DNA from: Novilysobacter_A longmucuonensis
Lineage (GTDB): Bacteria; Pseudomonadota; Gammaproteobacteria; Xanthomonadales; Xanthomonadaceae
NCBI RefSeq assembly: GCF_046600735.1
Contig: NZ_JBJMAW010000008.1
Location: forward strand, 62,001-126,000
Direction of reading: 5' to 3'
Length of the DNA stretch: 64,000 nucleotides
The stretch's first letter is position 1. Each line of letters starts with the position of its first letter. The notes beneath the pieces were generated by a model. It saw nothing but the letters and a program-made list of their open reading frames with translations, did no database searches and had not been told where the DNA came from. The translations under genes were made by a program, and so were the position numbers. Positions 16,234 through 25,102 of the stretch are shown in pieces.

Positions 16234-17580
16234 CTAGCGCATCAACACCAGTTCCTCGGCGCTGGTCGGATGGATCGCCACCGTGTTGCGTAGATCGCGC
16301 AAGGTAACGCCGAGCTTCAGCGCCACCGCGAAACCCTGCAGGATCTCGTCGGCCGCGTCGCCCAGCAGGTGGATGCCGACCACGCGGCGCTGCGCACCAA
16401 CGCACACCAGCTTGAACAGGCTGCGCTGCTCGGACTCGGCCAACGCATGCAGCATCGGCCGGAAGCCGCTGCGGTAGACGTGGACGTCATCGCCATGGCG
16501 CTCGCGTGCCTCGTCCTCGGTCAGCCCGATCCGGCCAATCGGCGGATGCGAGAACACCACCGTCGGAATGTCGCGTGGGTCCAGTCGCTCATCGATGCCG
16601 CCGTACAGCCGGTCCATCAGCCGCCGCGCCGCCGCGATCGCCACCGGGGTCAGCGGCAGGTCAGTGCTGACATCGCCGACTGCGAAGACGCCCTCGACGT
16701 TGGTCGCGTGGCCATCATCGATCTGGATGCGGCCGTGCCCGTCGGTCGCCACACCGGCCGCCTCCAGCCCCAGGCGCGCGGTGTTGGCGCGCCGGCCGGT
16801 GGCGAACAGCAGCGCATCGAAACGCCCGCTGGCCTGGCCCTGCGCGTCGCGCACGCACACACCCCCGTCGTCCGGCTCGACCGCCGCGATCGCGCGGCCA
16901 AAGTGCAGGTGCACGCCGGCCTGGCGGTAATCCTCGGCCAATTGCTCGGTGAGCTCGTGATCGAAGCTCTCCATCAGCCGCGGCCCGCGCACGAAAAGCT
17001 CCACCCGGCTGCCGAGCGCCTGCAGCACGCCGGCCAGTTCCACCGCGACATAGCCGCCGCCGACCAGCGCCAGCCGACGCGGCGGCGCGGTCCACTGGAA
17101 GAAGTCATCCGACACGCCGCCCAGCTCGGCGCCGGGAATGCCCGGCTTGACCGGATGGCCGCCGGTGGCGATCAGGATGCGCGCTGCGCTCAACCGCGTG
17201 CCGTCCTCGCATGCGACCGTGCACGGATCCAGCAACTTCGCACGCAACGGCAACAGCGCGATGCCGGCTGCGTCCAGGCGCCTGCGGTAACTGCCGTGAA
17301 TGCTGCTGATGTAGCGCTGCCGGTGTGCAATGAAGGTCGGCCAGTCCAACGCGCAGTGATCGGTGGAGAAGCCAAGCGAGCCGGCCATGGTCAGCTTGCG
17401 CGCGACCTCCGCCGCCAGCCACATCGCCTTTTTCGGCACGCAGCCGGCATTGACGCAGGTGCCGCCGAGCGCCGCCGGCTCCAGCAACACCACGCGCGCG
17501 CCGTGCGCCGCCGCGCGGAACGCGCCGGCCAGCCCGCCGGAGCCGCCGCCGATCACGATGAGGTCGAAGTCCTGGCTCAT
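16234..17580 (-). CDS. gor: Glutathione-disulfide reductase
   Basis: 448 aa flavoprotein that reduces GSSG with NADPH. N-terminal FAD site VIGGGSGGLAGAFRAA, redox disulfide GGTCVNAGCVPKK, NAD(P)-binding VGGGYVAVELAGVL, FAD site AVGDVS and the C-terminal dimer-interface HPTSAEE with the catalytic His. Its redox box has Ala where NVGC is usual. ATG 17580 (MSQDFDLIVIGG) is preferred; the 16 codons upstream come from a GGAAAACGG-type repeat tract and are not credible coding sequence. Confidence 0.92.
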   Translation of the reverse strand: MSQDFDLIVIGGGSGGLAGAFRAAAHGARVVLLEPAALGGTCVNAGCVPKKAMWLAAEVARKLTMAGSLGFSTDHCALDWPTFIAHRQRYISSIHGSYRRRLDAAGIALLPLRAKLLDPCTVACEDGTRLSAARILIATGGHPVKPGIPGAELGGVSDDFFQWTAPPRRLALVGGGYVAVELAGVLQALGSRVELFVRGPRLMESFDHELTEQLAEDYRQAGVHLHFGRAIAAVEPDDGGVCVRDAQGQASGRFDALLFATGRRANTARLGLEAAGVATDGHGRIQIDDGHATNVEGVFAVGDVSTDLPLTPVAIAAARRLMDRLYGGIDERLDPRDIPTVVFSHPPIGRIGLTEDEARERHGDDVHVYRSGFRPMLHALAESEQRSLFKLVCVGAQRRVVGIHLLGDAADEILQGFAVALKLGVTLRDLRNTVAIHPTSAEELVLMR

Positions 17581-17636
17581 TTCCTGTTTTCCGTTTCCTG
17601 TTTTCCGTTTTCCGTTTTCTGTTTTCAAAACCGCCG
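17581..17636. repeat. TTTTCCGTTTCCTG reiterations between gor and the DadA-like gene
   Basis: About seven consecutive 7-10-bp units of TTTTCCGTT/TTTCCTG type (read on the minus strand, GGAAAACGGAAAACAGG). The tract touches the gor start codon and covers its ribosome-binding region, where AGGAAATG would serve as Shine-Dalgarno. Related tracts: 27427-27462, 36467-36560. Confidence 0.7.
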
Positions 17637-17637
17637 T

Positions 17638-18939
17638 TCAACCAAACCGCTCCACCCGATACGGCGTTGGATCGATCGCCGGCGCGCGCCCCGTCACCAG
17701 GTCCGCCACCAGCTGGCCGGTGCCGGCGCTCATGCTCACGCCCATCATGCCGTGGCCGGTGGCCAACCACAGGTGCGGCTGGTGCGGCACCCGGCCGATC
17801 ACCGGGATGTCGTCGCAACTCATCGGTCGCCAGCCGAACCACTGCTCGCGCCGCTCCGGGCCGCCCGGCTGGTGCAGGTATTCGGCGGCACTGCGCTCGA
17901 GCGCGGCAAGCCGGCGTGCGTTGAGCGACTCGTCGAATCCGGAGAATTCCATCGTGCTGCCAAGCCGGAACCCGCTGGCCCATGCGGTCACGCACACGGT
18001 GCGCTCGCGCAGCACCAGCGGCCGCTTCGGCACCAGAGCTGGCGGATCGAAGGTGATCGAATAACCCTTGCCGGGCTGCAGCGCGTGCCTGAGCGCCGGC
18101 ACACCGATGGCCGCGGCCATGCGCGGCGACCACGCGCCGGCCGCGATCACCGCATCACGCGCATGCAGTGTGCCGCGCGAGGTGCGCAGCCGGACACCGT
18201 GTCGGTCGGCGGCCAGGTCCTGCAGCGCGCACTGCTCGACGATGGTGCCGCCTCGTGCCCGAACCGCGCGGGCGAGCTCGGCGACGTAGCGCTCCGGTCG
18301 CAGCGCGGCGTCGCCATCGAAGCGGATCGCGCCAGCCACGCCTGGCTTCAGCGCCGGCTCCTTGGCCTGGTATGCCGCCCCGTCGATCGCCTCGACGGCA
18401 ACGCCGAACTCGCGCAGGATCGCGATTTCCTCGCGTCCATGGGCGAAGGCGCGGGCATCGCGGAACACGTAGTCCAGGCCCGATTCCTCGAACTCGCAGT
18501 CCAGCCCATGGCGCTCGACCCAGTCGCCCAGCCGGATGCGCGAATCGTTGAGCAGCGCCGATTTGGCCACCGCGCTGGTCCGCCAGTCGCGCGTGTTGCA
18601 GCGCGCGGCAAAGCGCAGCAGCCAGCGCCACAGGCCGGGATCGAGCCGCGGCTGGACGTACAGCGGCGCATCCGGCGTCAGCATCCAGCGCAGCGCGCGG
18701 CCGACCATGCCGGGTGCCGCCAGCGGTGGGGCATGGCTCGGGGTGATCGTGCCGCAGTTGCCGTGCGAACTGCCGCCGCCGATGCGGCCGGCGTCGATCA
18801 CCTGCACGCCGCGGCCGGCCTCCAGCAGCGCCAGCGCCGCCGCCAGGCCGATCACGCCGGCACCGACCACGACCACGTCCTCGCGCCCCGACGCTTCGCG
18901 GCCTGCTTCTTCGCGCCCCGCTTCTTCGCGATATTCCAT
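17638..18939 (-). CDS. FAD-dependent D-amino-acid dehydrogenase-like oxidoreductase (DadA family)
   Basis: 433 aa. FAD-binding motif VVVVGAGVIGLAAALALLE at about 22-40, then SSHGNCGTITPSHAPPLAAPG, the DadA-type segment, and a C-terminal FGWRPMSCDDIPVIGRV plus ATGHGMMGVSMSAGTG flavin-contact block. Possible substrates are a D-amino acid or D-hydroxyproline; the sequence alone does not decide. The first 20 residues carry the repeat REEAGREEAGREASGRED from a 15-bp tandem DNA repeat, so the true start may lie further in. The DUF418 gene ends 9 bp upstream. Confidence 0.85.
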   Translation of the reverse strand: MEYREEAGREEAGREASGREDVVVVGAGVIGLAAALALLEAGRGVQVIDAGRIGGGSSHGNCGTITPSHAPPLAAPGMVGRALRWMLTPDAPLYVQPRLDPGLWRWLLRFAARCNTRDWRTSAVAKSALLNDSRIRLGDWVERHGLDCEFEESGLDYVFRDARAFAHGREEIAILREFGVAVEAIDGAAYQAKEPALKPGVAGAIRFDGDAALRPERYVAELARAVRARGGTIVEQCALQDLAADRHGVRLRTSRGTLHARDAVIAAGAWSPRMAAAIGVPALRHALQPGKGYSITFDPPALVPKRPLVLRERTVCVTAWASGFRLGSTMEFSGFDESLNARRLAALERSAAEYLHQPGGPERREQWFGWRPMSCDDIPVIGRVPHQPHLWLATGHGMMGVSMSAGTGQLVADLVTGRAPAIDPTPYRVERFG

Positions 18940-18948
18940 CCGCGCAGT

Positions 18949-20211
18949 CTAAGCGGCGGCGCGCGCTCCGATGCGCAGTGGCGGCGTGCGCAGGTAGGTG
19001 AAGCTGCGCCACGCCCACTCGGCCGGACCGTGGCGGAACCGGGCCAGCCACCAGTGGCTCAGCACGACCTGCAATGCGAAGAACACCAGCGCGAACGGCA
19101 CCTGCCACGCGCGCGACAATTGTTCGAAATAGCCGAGGCCATAGCCGGAGAAAACCAGCGTGCAGACGATCGACTGCAGCAGGTAGTTGCTCAGCGCCAT
19201 GCGCCCGGCCGGCGCCAGCAGGCGCAACCCGGTCGCCAGCACCGCCGCATCGAGCGCCCGCAACACCCAGGCCAGGTAGCCCAGGCCCATCAGCACGCCG
19301 CCGAGCAGGTGCAGGTCCTTGGCCACCGCCCACGGCAGATCCATGCGATCGAAAGTGTCGACCGGCAGCAGCCGGAACGACACCAGCGTCATTGCCAGCC
19401 CGACCGGCAGCGCCACCCAGCGCAGGCCCGCGTACAGGCGCGGAAATTCCCGGGGCCGCGCGATCGCGCCGCTGCGCACGAACCAGGCGCCCCACAGGAA
19501 CAACCCCAGGATCTGCCAGCCCATCATCAGGATGTTGCCCAGCACGACCGTGAAATCCTGCAGCCGCTGCGCGACCGCATCGAGATAGCTGCCCGAACCG
19601 TAGGCCTGGCGTTGCGCGGCGATCTGCTCGGTCATGACCCGCGCCTGCTCGGCGGTGACCTCGTCGAGTGCGGCCGCCGCGCTCGGCTCCAGTTGCATCA
19701 GCGAGCCCACCAGCCCGACCAGGCCGATCAGCCCGAGCGGCAGCAGGTACAGCGCGGTGCCCCATTTCGGCAACCGCGATTGCGGCGTATCGCGGAACAG
19801 CAGCAAGGCGAACGCGAGCAGCGCGTAGGTGGTGAGGATGTCGCCCGACCACACCAGCGCGGCGTGCGCCACGCCGATCACCAGCAAGCCGAGGGTGCGC
19901 CGCAGGTACAGGCCGGTGAACGCGCGGCCGGCCGCCTGGGCGCGCGTGATCATCACCGCGAAGCCCATGCCGAACAGCAGCGAGAACAGCGGGTAGAACT
20001 TGCCCTGGACGAACAGGTAAATCAGTCCGTCGGCCCAGCGGTCCGCGCCGCTCAGGGCCGGGTCCAGGCCGCTCAGCGACGCGAACAACGGGCCGGACAG
20101 GCCTTCGGTGTTCATCAGCAGGATGCCCAGCAGCGCGAACCCGCGCAGGACGTCCATGGCCTCGATGCGCTCCGATGCCGCCACCGGCATCAGGATCGTG
20201 CTTGCATTCAT
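18949..20211 (-). CDS. DUF418 family membrane protein
   Basis: 420 aa polytopic protein. The N-terminus has RIEAMDVLRGFALLGILLMN, typical of the acyltransferase-3/DUF418-like superfamily, and FPLFSLLFGMGF-like YPLFSLLFGMGFAVM. About ten hydrophobic helices are recognisable, and the C-terminal DUF418 region includes GRMALSNYLLQSIVCTLVFSGYGLG and LSHWWLARFRHGPAEWAWRSFTY. The function is unknown; related proteins are suspected membrane acyl/sugar modifiers. It is probably co-transcribed with the DadA-like gene. Confidence 0.88.
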   Translation of the reverse strand: MNASTILMPVAASERIEAMDVLRGFALLGILLMNTEGLSGPLFASLSGLDPALSGADRWADGLIYLFVQGKFYPLFSLLFGMGFAVMITRAQAAGRAFTGLYLRRTLGLLVIGVAHAALVWSGDILTTYALLAFALLLFRDTPQSRLPKWGTALYLLPLGLIGLVGLVGSLMQLEPSAAAALDEVTAEQARVMTEQIAAQRQAYGSGSYLDAVAQRLQDFTVVLGNILMMGWQILGLFLWGAWFVRSGAIARPREFPRLYAGLRWVALPVGLAMTLVSFRLLPVDTFDRMDLPWAVAKDLHLLGGVLMGLGYLAWVLRALDAAVLATGLRLLAPAGRMALSNYLLQSIVCTLVFSGYGLGYFEQLSRAWQVPFALVFFALQVVLSHWWLARFRHGPAEWAWRSFTYLRTPPLRIGARAAA

Positions 20212-20324
20212 TGCTTCGGACCTCCCCGTCTCGAAGACACCATCATGCCGGTTATTGGCATGACCGCAATCGCCACTCCCACAGAGTCAGCGACGCAACC
20301 GGAATTCGCGTGCCCTCACCCCAA

Positions 20325-20348
20325 CCCTCTCCCGCAAGCGGGAGAGGG
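20325..20348. repeat. CCCTCTCCCGCAAGCGGGAGAGGG hairpin downstream of slyD
   Basis: A perfect 10-bp-stem palindrome with a GCAAGC centre, about 10 bp past the slyD stop codon. It has no T-tract, but its position fits a 3'-end stem-loop. It belongs to the widely dispersed CCCTCTCC-type proteobacterial hairpins. Confidence 0.7.
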
Positions 20349-20359
20349 GGCAAAGGCGT

Positions 20360-20839
20360 CTAGTGCTGGTGGCCGCCCTCACCGTGCACGTGACCGTGTT
20401 CGATCTCCTCGGCACTGGCCTCGCGCACCTCCACCAGCTCGATCGCGAAGCTCAGGTCCTTGCCGGCCATCGGGTGGTTGAGGTCGACGTCGACCACGCT
20501 CATGCCGACCTTCAGGATGGTCACCGCGCGCGGTCCGAAGTTGGTCGGCAGCACCGCCTGCATGCCCGGGTGCAGGCGCACGTCCTTGAAATGCTTCTTC
20601 GGCACGCGCTGGGTCAGCCCGTCCTGCCGCACGCCATAAGCGTCCGCCGCGGCCACGTCGACCTCGAACTTCTCGCCGGCCTCGCGGCCTTCCATCGCCT
20701 GCTCCAGGCCCGGGATGATGTTGCCGTGGCCGATCAGGATCGCCATCGGATCGCGGCCTTCGGAGGTTTCCAGCGTCTCCTGGCCCTGCTCGGACACGGA
20801 GTAGTGGAAGCGGACGACGCGATCTTTCTCGATTTTCAT
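20360..20839 (-). CDS. slyD: FKBP-type peptidyl-prolyl isomerase SlyD
   Basis: 159 aa from ATG 20839 (MKIEKDRVVRFHYSVSEQG). FKBP domain interrupted by the insert-in-flap chaperone domain (about 70-125), with MAILIGHGNIIPGLEQAMEG and LNHPMAGKDLSFAIELVEV. The C-terminal tail is His-rich (EHGHVHGEGGHQH), as in metal-binding SlyD, which assists folding and nickel delivery to hydrogenases. Here the metal tail is short. Divergent from the NlpC/P60 gene. Confidence 0.95.
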   Translation of the reverse strand: MKIEKDRVVRFHYSVSEQGQETLETSEGRDPMAILIGHGNIIPGLEQAMEGREAGEKFEVDVAAADAYGVRQDGLTQRVPKKHFKDVRLHPGMQAVLPTNFGPRAVTILKVGMSVVDVDLNHPMAGKDLSFAIELVEVREASAEEIEHGHVHGEGGHQH

Positions 20840-20883
20840 GCGGGGACTCGACTGTGGCTGCCCGTCGGCAGCGGAAAAGGTTC

Positions 20884-20946
20884 TGTAGAGCGGAGCTTGC
20901 TCCGCTGCTCCGGCATCTCGCGGGCAGAGCAGCCGGGCAAGCTCGG
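20884..20946. repeat. GTAGAGCGGAGCTTGCTC palindrome pair between slyD and the NlpC/P60 gene
   Basis: 20884-20906 is a palindrome of the GTAGAGC-headed family (stem AGCGGAGC/GCTCCGCT); 20930-20946 holds a partial facing copy CAGCCGGGCAAGCTCGG. They occupy most of the divergent promoter region. Other copies: 44131-44155, 50337-50398, 52282-52305. Confidence 0.7.
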
Positions 20947-21022
20947 CCCTGCGGGAGCGGTCGCGTGCTGGTGACGGCGCAGCGGCTTGCCGCAAGCGGC
21001 GCAAACGGCCAATCTGGCGGCC

Positions 21023-21607
21023 ATGAACGATGCTGCGCATTATCCCGGCTACACCACGTCCGCGCCAGCGCACAGCACGTGGCTCCTGCGAGTCGCCGTT
21101 GCGGCGCTGCTTTCGGTGATGCTTGCCGGCTGTGGCGGCGGCGCGCGTGATGCCACGGTCCGCGGCAACCCGTCAGCCACGGCCGACTGGGCGGTAGTCG
21201 CACCGGCCGATCCGGTCTCGGCCAACGCGGTGCTGATGCGCGCGATCAGCCTGGTCGGCACGCCCTACCGGTACGGCGGCGACAGTCCCGAGGGCGGGTT
21301 CGACTGCAGCGGACTGGTCAACTACGTCTATCGCGACATGCTCGATGTGCGACTGCCGCGGACCTCACGCGACCTGGCCGCCTACCAGGGGCCGAAGATC
21401 GCGCCGCGGCAGCTGACCGCCGCCGACCTGGTGTTCTTCGGCAGCGGCGGCACGGTCAGCCACGTCGGCATCTACCTCGGGGACGGCCGCTTCGTGCATG
21501 CGCCCAGCAGCGGCGGCACGGTGCGGCTGGACCATCTCGATGGCTACTACTGGCGCGACCACTACAGCGGCGCCAAACGGGTGCTGGGCCGGGCAAGCGC
21601 GAATTGA
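21023..21607 (+). CDS. NlpC/P60-family peptidoglycan endopeptidase lipoprotein
   Basis: 194 aa from ATG 21023. Signal peptide with lipobox VMLAGC (about Cys34), then an NlpC/P60 domain (about 75-190). The catalytic Cys is in GGFDCSGLVNYVYRD, the catalytic His in SHVGIYLGDGRFVHAP, plus the ADLVFF motif. Such enzymes cleave stem peptides of murein (D-Glu to diaminopimelate bonds). Being a lipoprotein, it probably acts in the periplasm from the outer membrane. Confidence 0.93.
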   Translation: MNDAAHYPGYTTSAPAHSTWLLRVAVAALLSVMLAGCGGGARDATVRGNPSATADWAVVAPADPVSANAVLMRAISLVGTPYRYGGDSPEGGFDCSGLVNYVYRDMLDVRLPRTSRDLAAYQGPKIAPRQLTAADLVFFGSGGTVSHVGIYLGDGRFVHAPSSGGTVRLDHLDGYYWRDHYSGAKRVLGRASAN

Positions 21608-21616
21608 CCAGGGCAC

Positions 21617-21751
21617 TGTAGGAGCGGCTTCAGCCGCGATCGCTTCTGCCTCGAGGGAAATCGCGCGCGTCGCGAACGAGGATGGCAGCATCAATCGATG
21701 TCGCATGCGTCCGCCCTCGGCGACACCATCGCGGCTGAAGCCGCTCCTGCA
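21617..21751. repeat. Inverted TGTAGGAGC palindrome pair after the NlpC/P60 gene
   Basis: Facing copies at 21617-21639 and 21729-21751 (the latter ends CTCCTGCA, one change from CTCCTACA) with an 89-bp core. They fill the convergent space between the NlpC/P60 gene and the thioesterase gene. Confidence 0.85.
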
Positions 21752-21769
21752 AGCCCTCGACGCTCCACC

Positions 21770-22318
21770 CTACTGGGCTTCTCCGTGCCCGCTGTCGGCC
21801 TCGCGATAGCGCTGGACGGTCTGCTCGATGCCCTTGCTGAGCGCCATTACCTGCATCGCGTATTCGGCCAGCCGCTTGTCCTCGCCGCTCGCCGGCGTCC
21901 ATGGCGGCACCGGCACCGGCCGGCCCTCGACCTCGTCCAGCGCGACGAACACGATTACGCAATGCGTGCACAGCCGCTCCCGCGCGGCGCTGCCGCGTGC
22001 GAAGCCCGGATCGCGCGCGAGCACGTCGACCGCGAAATGCATGCTGCTGGTGCCGGTGTGGACCAGCTTGGCGCGCACCGTCACCAGGTCGCCGATCCGC
22101 ACCGGCGCCACGAAGCGGATGCCGCCGACCGCGACCGTCACGCTGTACTGCCCGCTCCAGCCGACCGCCGCGGCGTAGCCGGCCTGGTCGATCCACTTCA
22201 TCACCACCCCGCCGTGCACCTTGCCGCCGTAGTTGACGTCGGCTGGCTCGGCCAGGAAGCGCAGCACCAGCTCGCGTTGCTGGCCGGCCTCGCCGTCCGG
22301 CGCTGGAGTGCTGACCAT
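21770..22318 (-). CDS. Acyl-CoA thioesterase, hotdog fold (YciA/BFIT-like)
   Basis: 182 aa from ATG 22318 (MVSTPAPDGEAGQQ). One hotdog domain with DVNYGGKVHGGVVMKWIDQAGY, which carries the GGxVHGG signature of the acyl-CoA thioesterase group, followed by VGGIRFVAPVRIGDLVTV. Predicted to hydrolyse acyl-CoA; chain length cannot be told. The frame is open far upstream through repeat sequence (to 22525), which is clearly not coding. Confidence 0.9.
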   Translation of the reverse strand: MVSTPAPDGEAGQQRELVLRFLAEPADVNYGGKVHGGVVMKWIDQAGYAAAVGWSGQYSVTVAVGGIRFVAPVRIGDLVTVRAKLVHTGTSSMHFAVDVLARDPGFARGSAARERLCTHCVIVFVALDEVEGRPVPVPPWTPASGEDKRLAEYAMQVMALSKGIEQTVQRYREADSGHGEAQ

Positions 22319-22399
22319 GGTTGACCTCCTGTTGCCGTGGTATGGAGCAGCCTGCCGACCTGCGCGTGGTGACGGCATGACCGCGGCGATGCCCAGTTT

Positions 22400-22586
22400 C
22401 GTAGGAGCGGCTTCAGCCGCGAGCTCTTGATTGAGGCAAGGGCATTTGACACGGATCAGGAAAAAAAGGCGGATCAAGCGATTCAAGCTTTCCCTGCACA
22501 GAAGGCTTTTGCCTTTATCCGCCATTTTTCGCTCTGATCCGTGTCAAAGGTTTTTGCCCCCAGATTGAGACTGAAGCCGCTCCTAC
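22400..22586. repeat. Composite: GGATCAG-family element nested inside a TGTAGGAGC palindrome pair
   Basis: Outer GTAG-headed palindromes lie at 22400-22422 and 22569-22586 (the right one is truncated and reads GACTGAAGCCGCTCCTAC). Between them, 22445-22548 is a long inverted repeat with arms TTTGACACGGATCAGG and CTGATCCGTGTCAAA. The same nesting is seen at 29677-29882. It lies between divergent thioesterase and Nudix genes. Confidence 0.85.
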
Positions 22587-22684
22587 CAGGCACCGGCTCG
22601 CTGGCCGGGATCGGAGCAATTGACCACACTGTCGCATCGCTCACGCCGATTCGGCGTGCCGCCCAGCCTCCATGGACCTGCACG

Positions 22685-23173
22685 ATGCCCTATACCCCGA
22701 TCGTCGCCACCCTGGGATACGTGCTTTCGCCTGACGGCCGCCAGGTGCTGCTGGTGCACCGCAACGCCCGACCCGGCGACCAGCACCTGGGAAAGTACAA
22801 CGGCCTGGGCGGCAAGATCGAGGCCGACGAGGACGTGCTGGCCGGCATGCGCCGCGAGATATCCGAGGAGGCCGGCATCGCCTGCGAGGCAATGTCGCTG
22901 CGCGGCACGATCAGCTGGCCGGGCTTTGGCAAGCACGGCGAGGACTGGCTCGGTTTCATCTTCGTGGTCACTCGCTTCCGCGGCACGCCACTGGATTGCA
23001 ACCCGGAAGGCACGCTGGAATGGGTCGCGCTGGACCGGCTCGACGCGCTGCCGATGTGGGAAGGCGACCGCGAGTTCCTGCCGCTGGTGTTCGACGCCGA
23101 CCCCCGCCCGTTCCACGGCGTCATGCCGTATCGCGAGGGGCGGATGCTGAGCTGGCAGTATTCTCGGTTATGA
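22685..23173 (+). CDS. Nudix hydrolase, MutT/8-oxo-dGTP diphosphatase type
   Basis: 162 aa from ATG 22685 (MPYTPIVATLGYVLSPDG). The Nudix box is complete: GGKIEADED, then REISEEAGI (G-x5-E-x7-R-E-U-x-E-E-x-G-U). The context VLLVHRNARPGDQHLGKYNGLGGKIE and the C-terminal EGRMLSWQY resemble bacterial 8-oxo-dGTP hydrolases. Likely housecleaning of oxidised nucleotides; substrate inferred. Earlier in-frame ATGs lie in the repeat composite and are discounted. Confidence 0.92.
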   Translation: MPYTPIVATLGYVLSPDGRQVLLVHRNARPGDQHLGKYNGLGGKIEADEDVLAGMRREISEEAGIACEAMSLRGTISWPGFGKHGEDWLGFIFVVTRFRGTPLDCNPEGTLEWVALDRLDALPMWEGDREFLPLVFDADPRPFHGVMPYREGRMLSWQYSRL

Positions 23174-23211
23174 ACCGCGGATGTGACTGGCGGATGTGAG
23201 GTGCGTAGCGA

Positions 23212-23652
23212 TCACACCCGCTCGCGCATCGTGTAGTCCATGCCCACCGAGAACGGTCCGGTCTCGACGAATCCGTACCTGGCGTACAAATGCCTGGCAT
23301 CACCATCGGCAAACAGCGAGACGCTGGCCGACGCCGGCGCGTGGGCGCGCAACCACGCATCCAGTGCGTCCATGATCCGCTTGCCGAGCCCGCGCTTCTG
23401 GTGGGCCGGCTCGACCGCGATGTCCACCACCAGGAAGAAGCATCCGCCGTCGCCGATGATCCGGCCCATGCCGATCACGTCCCCGTGGTGCAGCACGCTG
23501 ACGCCGAACAAGGTGTTGCGCAGTCCGCGCTCGGCGGCATCGGCCGACTTGGCCGACAGGCCGGTGGCGACGCGCAGGCGGCGATAGTCGTCGCGGTCGG
23601 GAAAGCGTTCGAGCAGCGTGTAGCCGTCGGCCGTGTCGGTCGGGGCACTCAC
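23212..23652 (-). CDS. GNAT family N-acetyltransferase
   Basis: 146 aa single GNAT domain. The acetyl-CoA loop is in VVDIAVEPAHQKRGLGKRIMDAL (Q-x-x-G-x-G/A type), the C-terminal helix and ARYGFVETGPFSVGMDY motif are complete. Substrate unknown. Its ATG overlaps the stop of the upstream symporter gene by 4 bp, so the two are translationally coupled. Confidence 0.9.
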   Translation of the reverse strand: MSAPTDTADGYTLLERFPDRDDYRRLRVATGLSAKSADAAERGLRNTLFGVSVLHHGDVIGMGRIIGDGGCFFLVVDIAVEPAHQKRGLGKRIMDALDAWLRAHAPASASVSLFADGDARHLYARYGFVETGPFSVGMDYTMRERV

Positions 23653-24941
23653 GACACCGCCTCGCGTGATTCGGCCGCGTCGCCCTCGGTCACCCCGACA
23701 TTGCTCGACGCCGCGTCGTAGACCGCGCTGTCGAGCAGCCCGGTTTCCCGCGCCACCAGCACCGGCACCAGCATCTGCCCGGTGACGTTGGTCATGGTGC
23801 GCATCATGTCGAGCACGCGGTCGATCGCGACCACGAAACCAATCCCCTCCAGCGGCAGGCCGGCGGCGCTCAGCACCAGGGTCACCATCACGATCGCGGT
23901 GCCGGGCACGCCGGCGGTGCCGAAGCTGCCGAGCACCGAGGCGATCAGGATGATCAGGTACTGGGTCGGCTCCAGGGTCAGACCGAAATACTGGGCGACG
24001 AAGATCGAGGTCAGCGCCGGGTAGATCGCGCCGCAGCCGTCCATCTTGATGCTCGCGCCCAGCGGCACCGCGAACGCGGCGTAGTCGCGGTCCACGCCGA
24101 GGTTGTGGGTGACCGAGCGCAGCGCGACCGGCAGCGAGGCGAAACTCGACGAACTGGCGAACGCCACCTGCATGCCCGGCGCGGCGCCGCGGAAGAACCG
24201 CAGCGGGTTGAGCCCATGCGCCAGCAGCAGGCCGCCGTACGTCAGCACGATGTGCAGCGCGCAGGCCAGGTACAGCGCAAACACGAAATTGCCCAGCGGC
24301 AGCAGCTTCTCGAACCCGTAGGCGCCGACCAGCGCGGCAATCAGGCCGAAGGTACCCAGCGGGGTCACCTCGAGTACGAAGCGGGTCACCTGGATCATCA
24401 CGTCGCTGGCCTCGCCCACCAGCCGGCGGATACCGGTGGTCTTCTCACCGAGTTTCACCAGCGCGAACCCGACCAGGCCGGCGAACACGATCACCTGCAG
24501 GATCTTGCCCTCGCTCAGCGCCCGGAACGGGTTACCCGGGACCACGTCGAGCAGCACCTGCACCGGCGAGGGCAGTTCGCGCACGGTGTAGTCCGGCGCC
24601 ATGCTCAGCCCGGCCACGCCGATGCCGGGCTGCAGCACCCAACCCACGCCCAGTCCGATGCAGACCGCCAGCGCGGCGGTGACCGCGAACCACAGGAACG
24701 TGCGCCCGCCGAGCAGGGCCACCGATTTCTGCCCGTGCAGCGAGGCGACCGCGTTCATCACCGCAAAGAACACCAACGGCACCGCGATCATCTTGATCAG
24801 GGTGACGTACAGCGTGCCGAGCGGGCCGAACCAAGTCTCCGCCGCCGGGCCGAACGCCCAACCCGCCAGCGCGCCCAGCACGAAGCCGGCCAGCACGCGC
24901 TGCCAGAACGGGATGCGGAGCCAGGCGTGGACCAGTCTCAT
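23649..24941 (-). CDS. Dicarboxylate/amino acid:cation symporter (DAACS, GltP/DctA family)
   Basis: 430 aa from ATG 24941 (MRLVHAWLRIPFWQRVLAG). Eight-helix topology plus the two re-entrant loops; family motifs ASSSSFASLPVALR (Ser-rich HP1), MDGCGAIYPA, and FGTAGVPGTAIVMV (HP2). Imports dicarboxylates or Glu/Asp with Na+ or H+; specificity unresolved. The frame remains open upstream to 25235, but the extension is low-complexity Arg-rich sequence. Confidence 0.93.
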   Translation of the reverse strand: MRLVHAWLRIPFWQRVLAGFVLGALAGWAFGPAAETWFGPLGTLYVTLIKMIAVPLVFFAVMNAVASLHGQKSVALLGGRTFLWFAVTAALAVCIGLGVGWVLQPGIGVAGLSMAPDYTVRELPSPVQVLLDVVPGNPFRALSEGKILQVIVFAGLVGFALVKLGEKTTGIRRLVGEASDVMIQVTRFVLEVTPLGTFGLIAALVGAYGFEKLLPLGNFVFALYLACALHIVLTYGGLLLAHGLNPLRFFRGAAPGMQVAFASSSSFASLPVALRSVTHNLGVDRDYAAFAVPLGASIKMDGCGAIYPALTSIFVAQYFGLTLEPTQYLIILIASVLGSFGTAGVPGTAIVMVTLVLSAAGLPLEGIGFVVAIDRVLDMMRTMTNVTGQMLVPVLVARETGLLDSAVYDAASSNVGVTEGDAAESREAVS

Positions 24942-25102
24942 CGGCGAACCTTCGTCGGCCCGGGCCGGCCGCTTGCATGGTGAGTATCGGATCAGCACCT
25001 TAGCGGAGGCACCGGCCAGCGGCGAGTGCACGCACGCGCCACACCATCCCACAGCGGCAACAGTCGCGCGGCATAATCGGGTTTTCCGCCAGGTTCCTGC
25101 CG

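Noticed and set aside
17581..17628. Extension of gor into MKTENGKRKTGNGKQE
   Set aside because: These codons come from a dispersed GGAAAACGG repeat; the family N-terminus begins at MSQDFDLIVIGG.
16369..20481. A 1370-codon plus-strand open frame antisense to gor, the DadA-like and DUF418 genes
   Set aside because: Composition-driven shadow. The opposite strand holds three proteins with intact motifs, and the shadow protein is Arg/Gln/His-rich with no domain.
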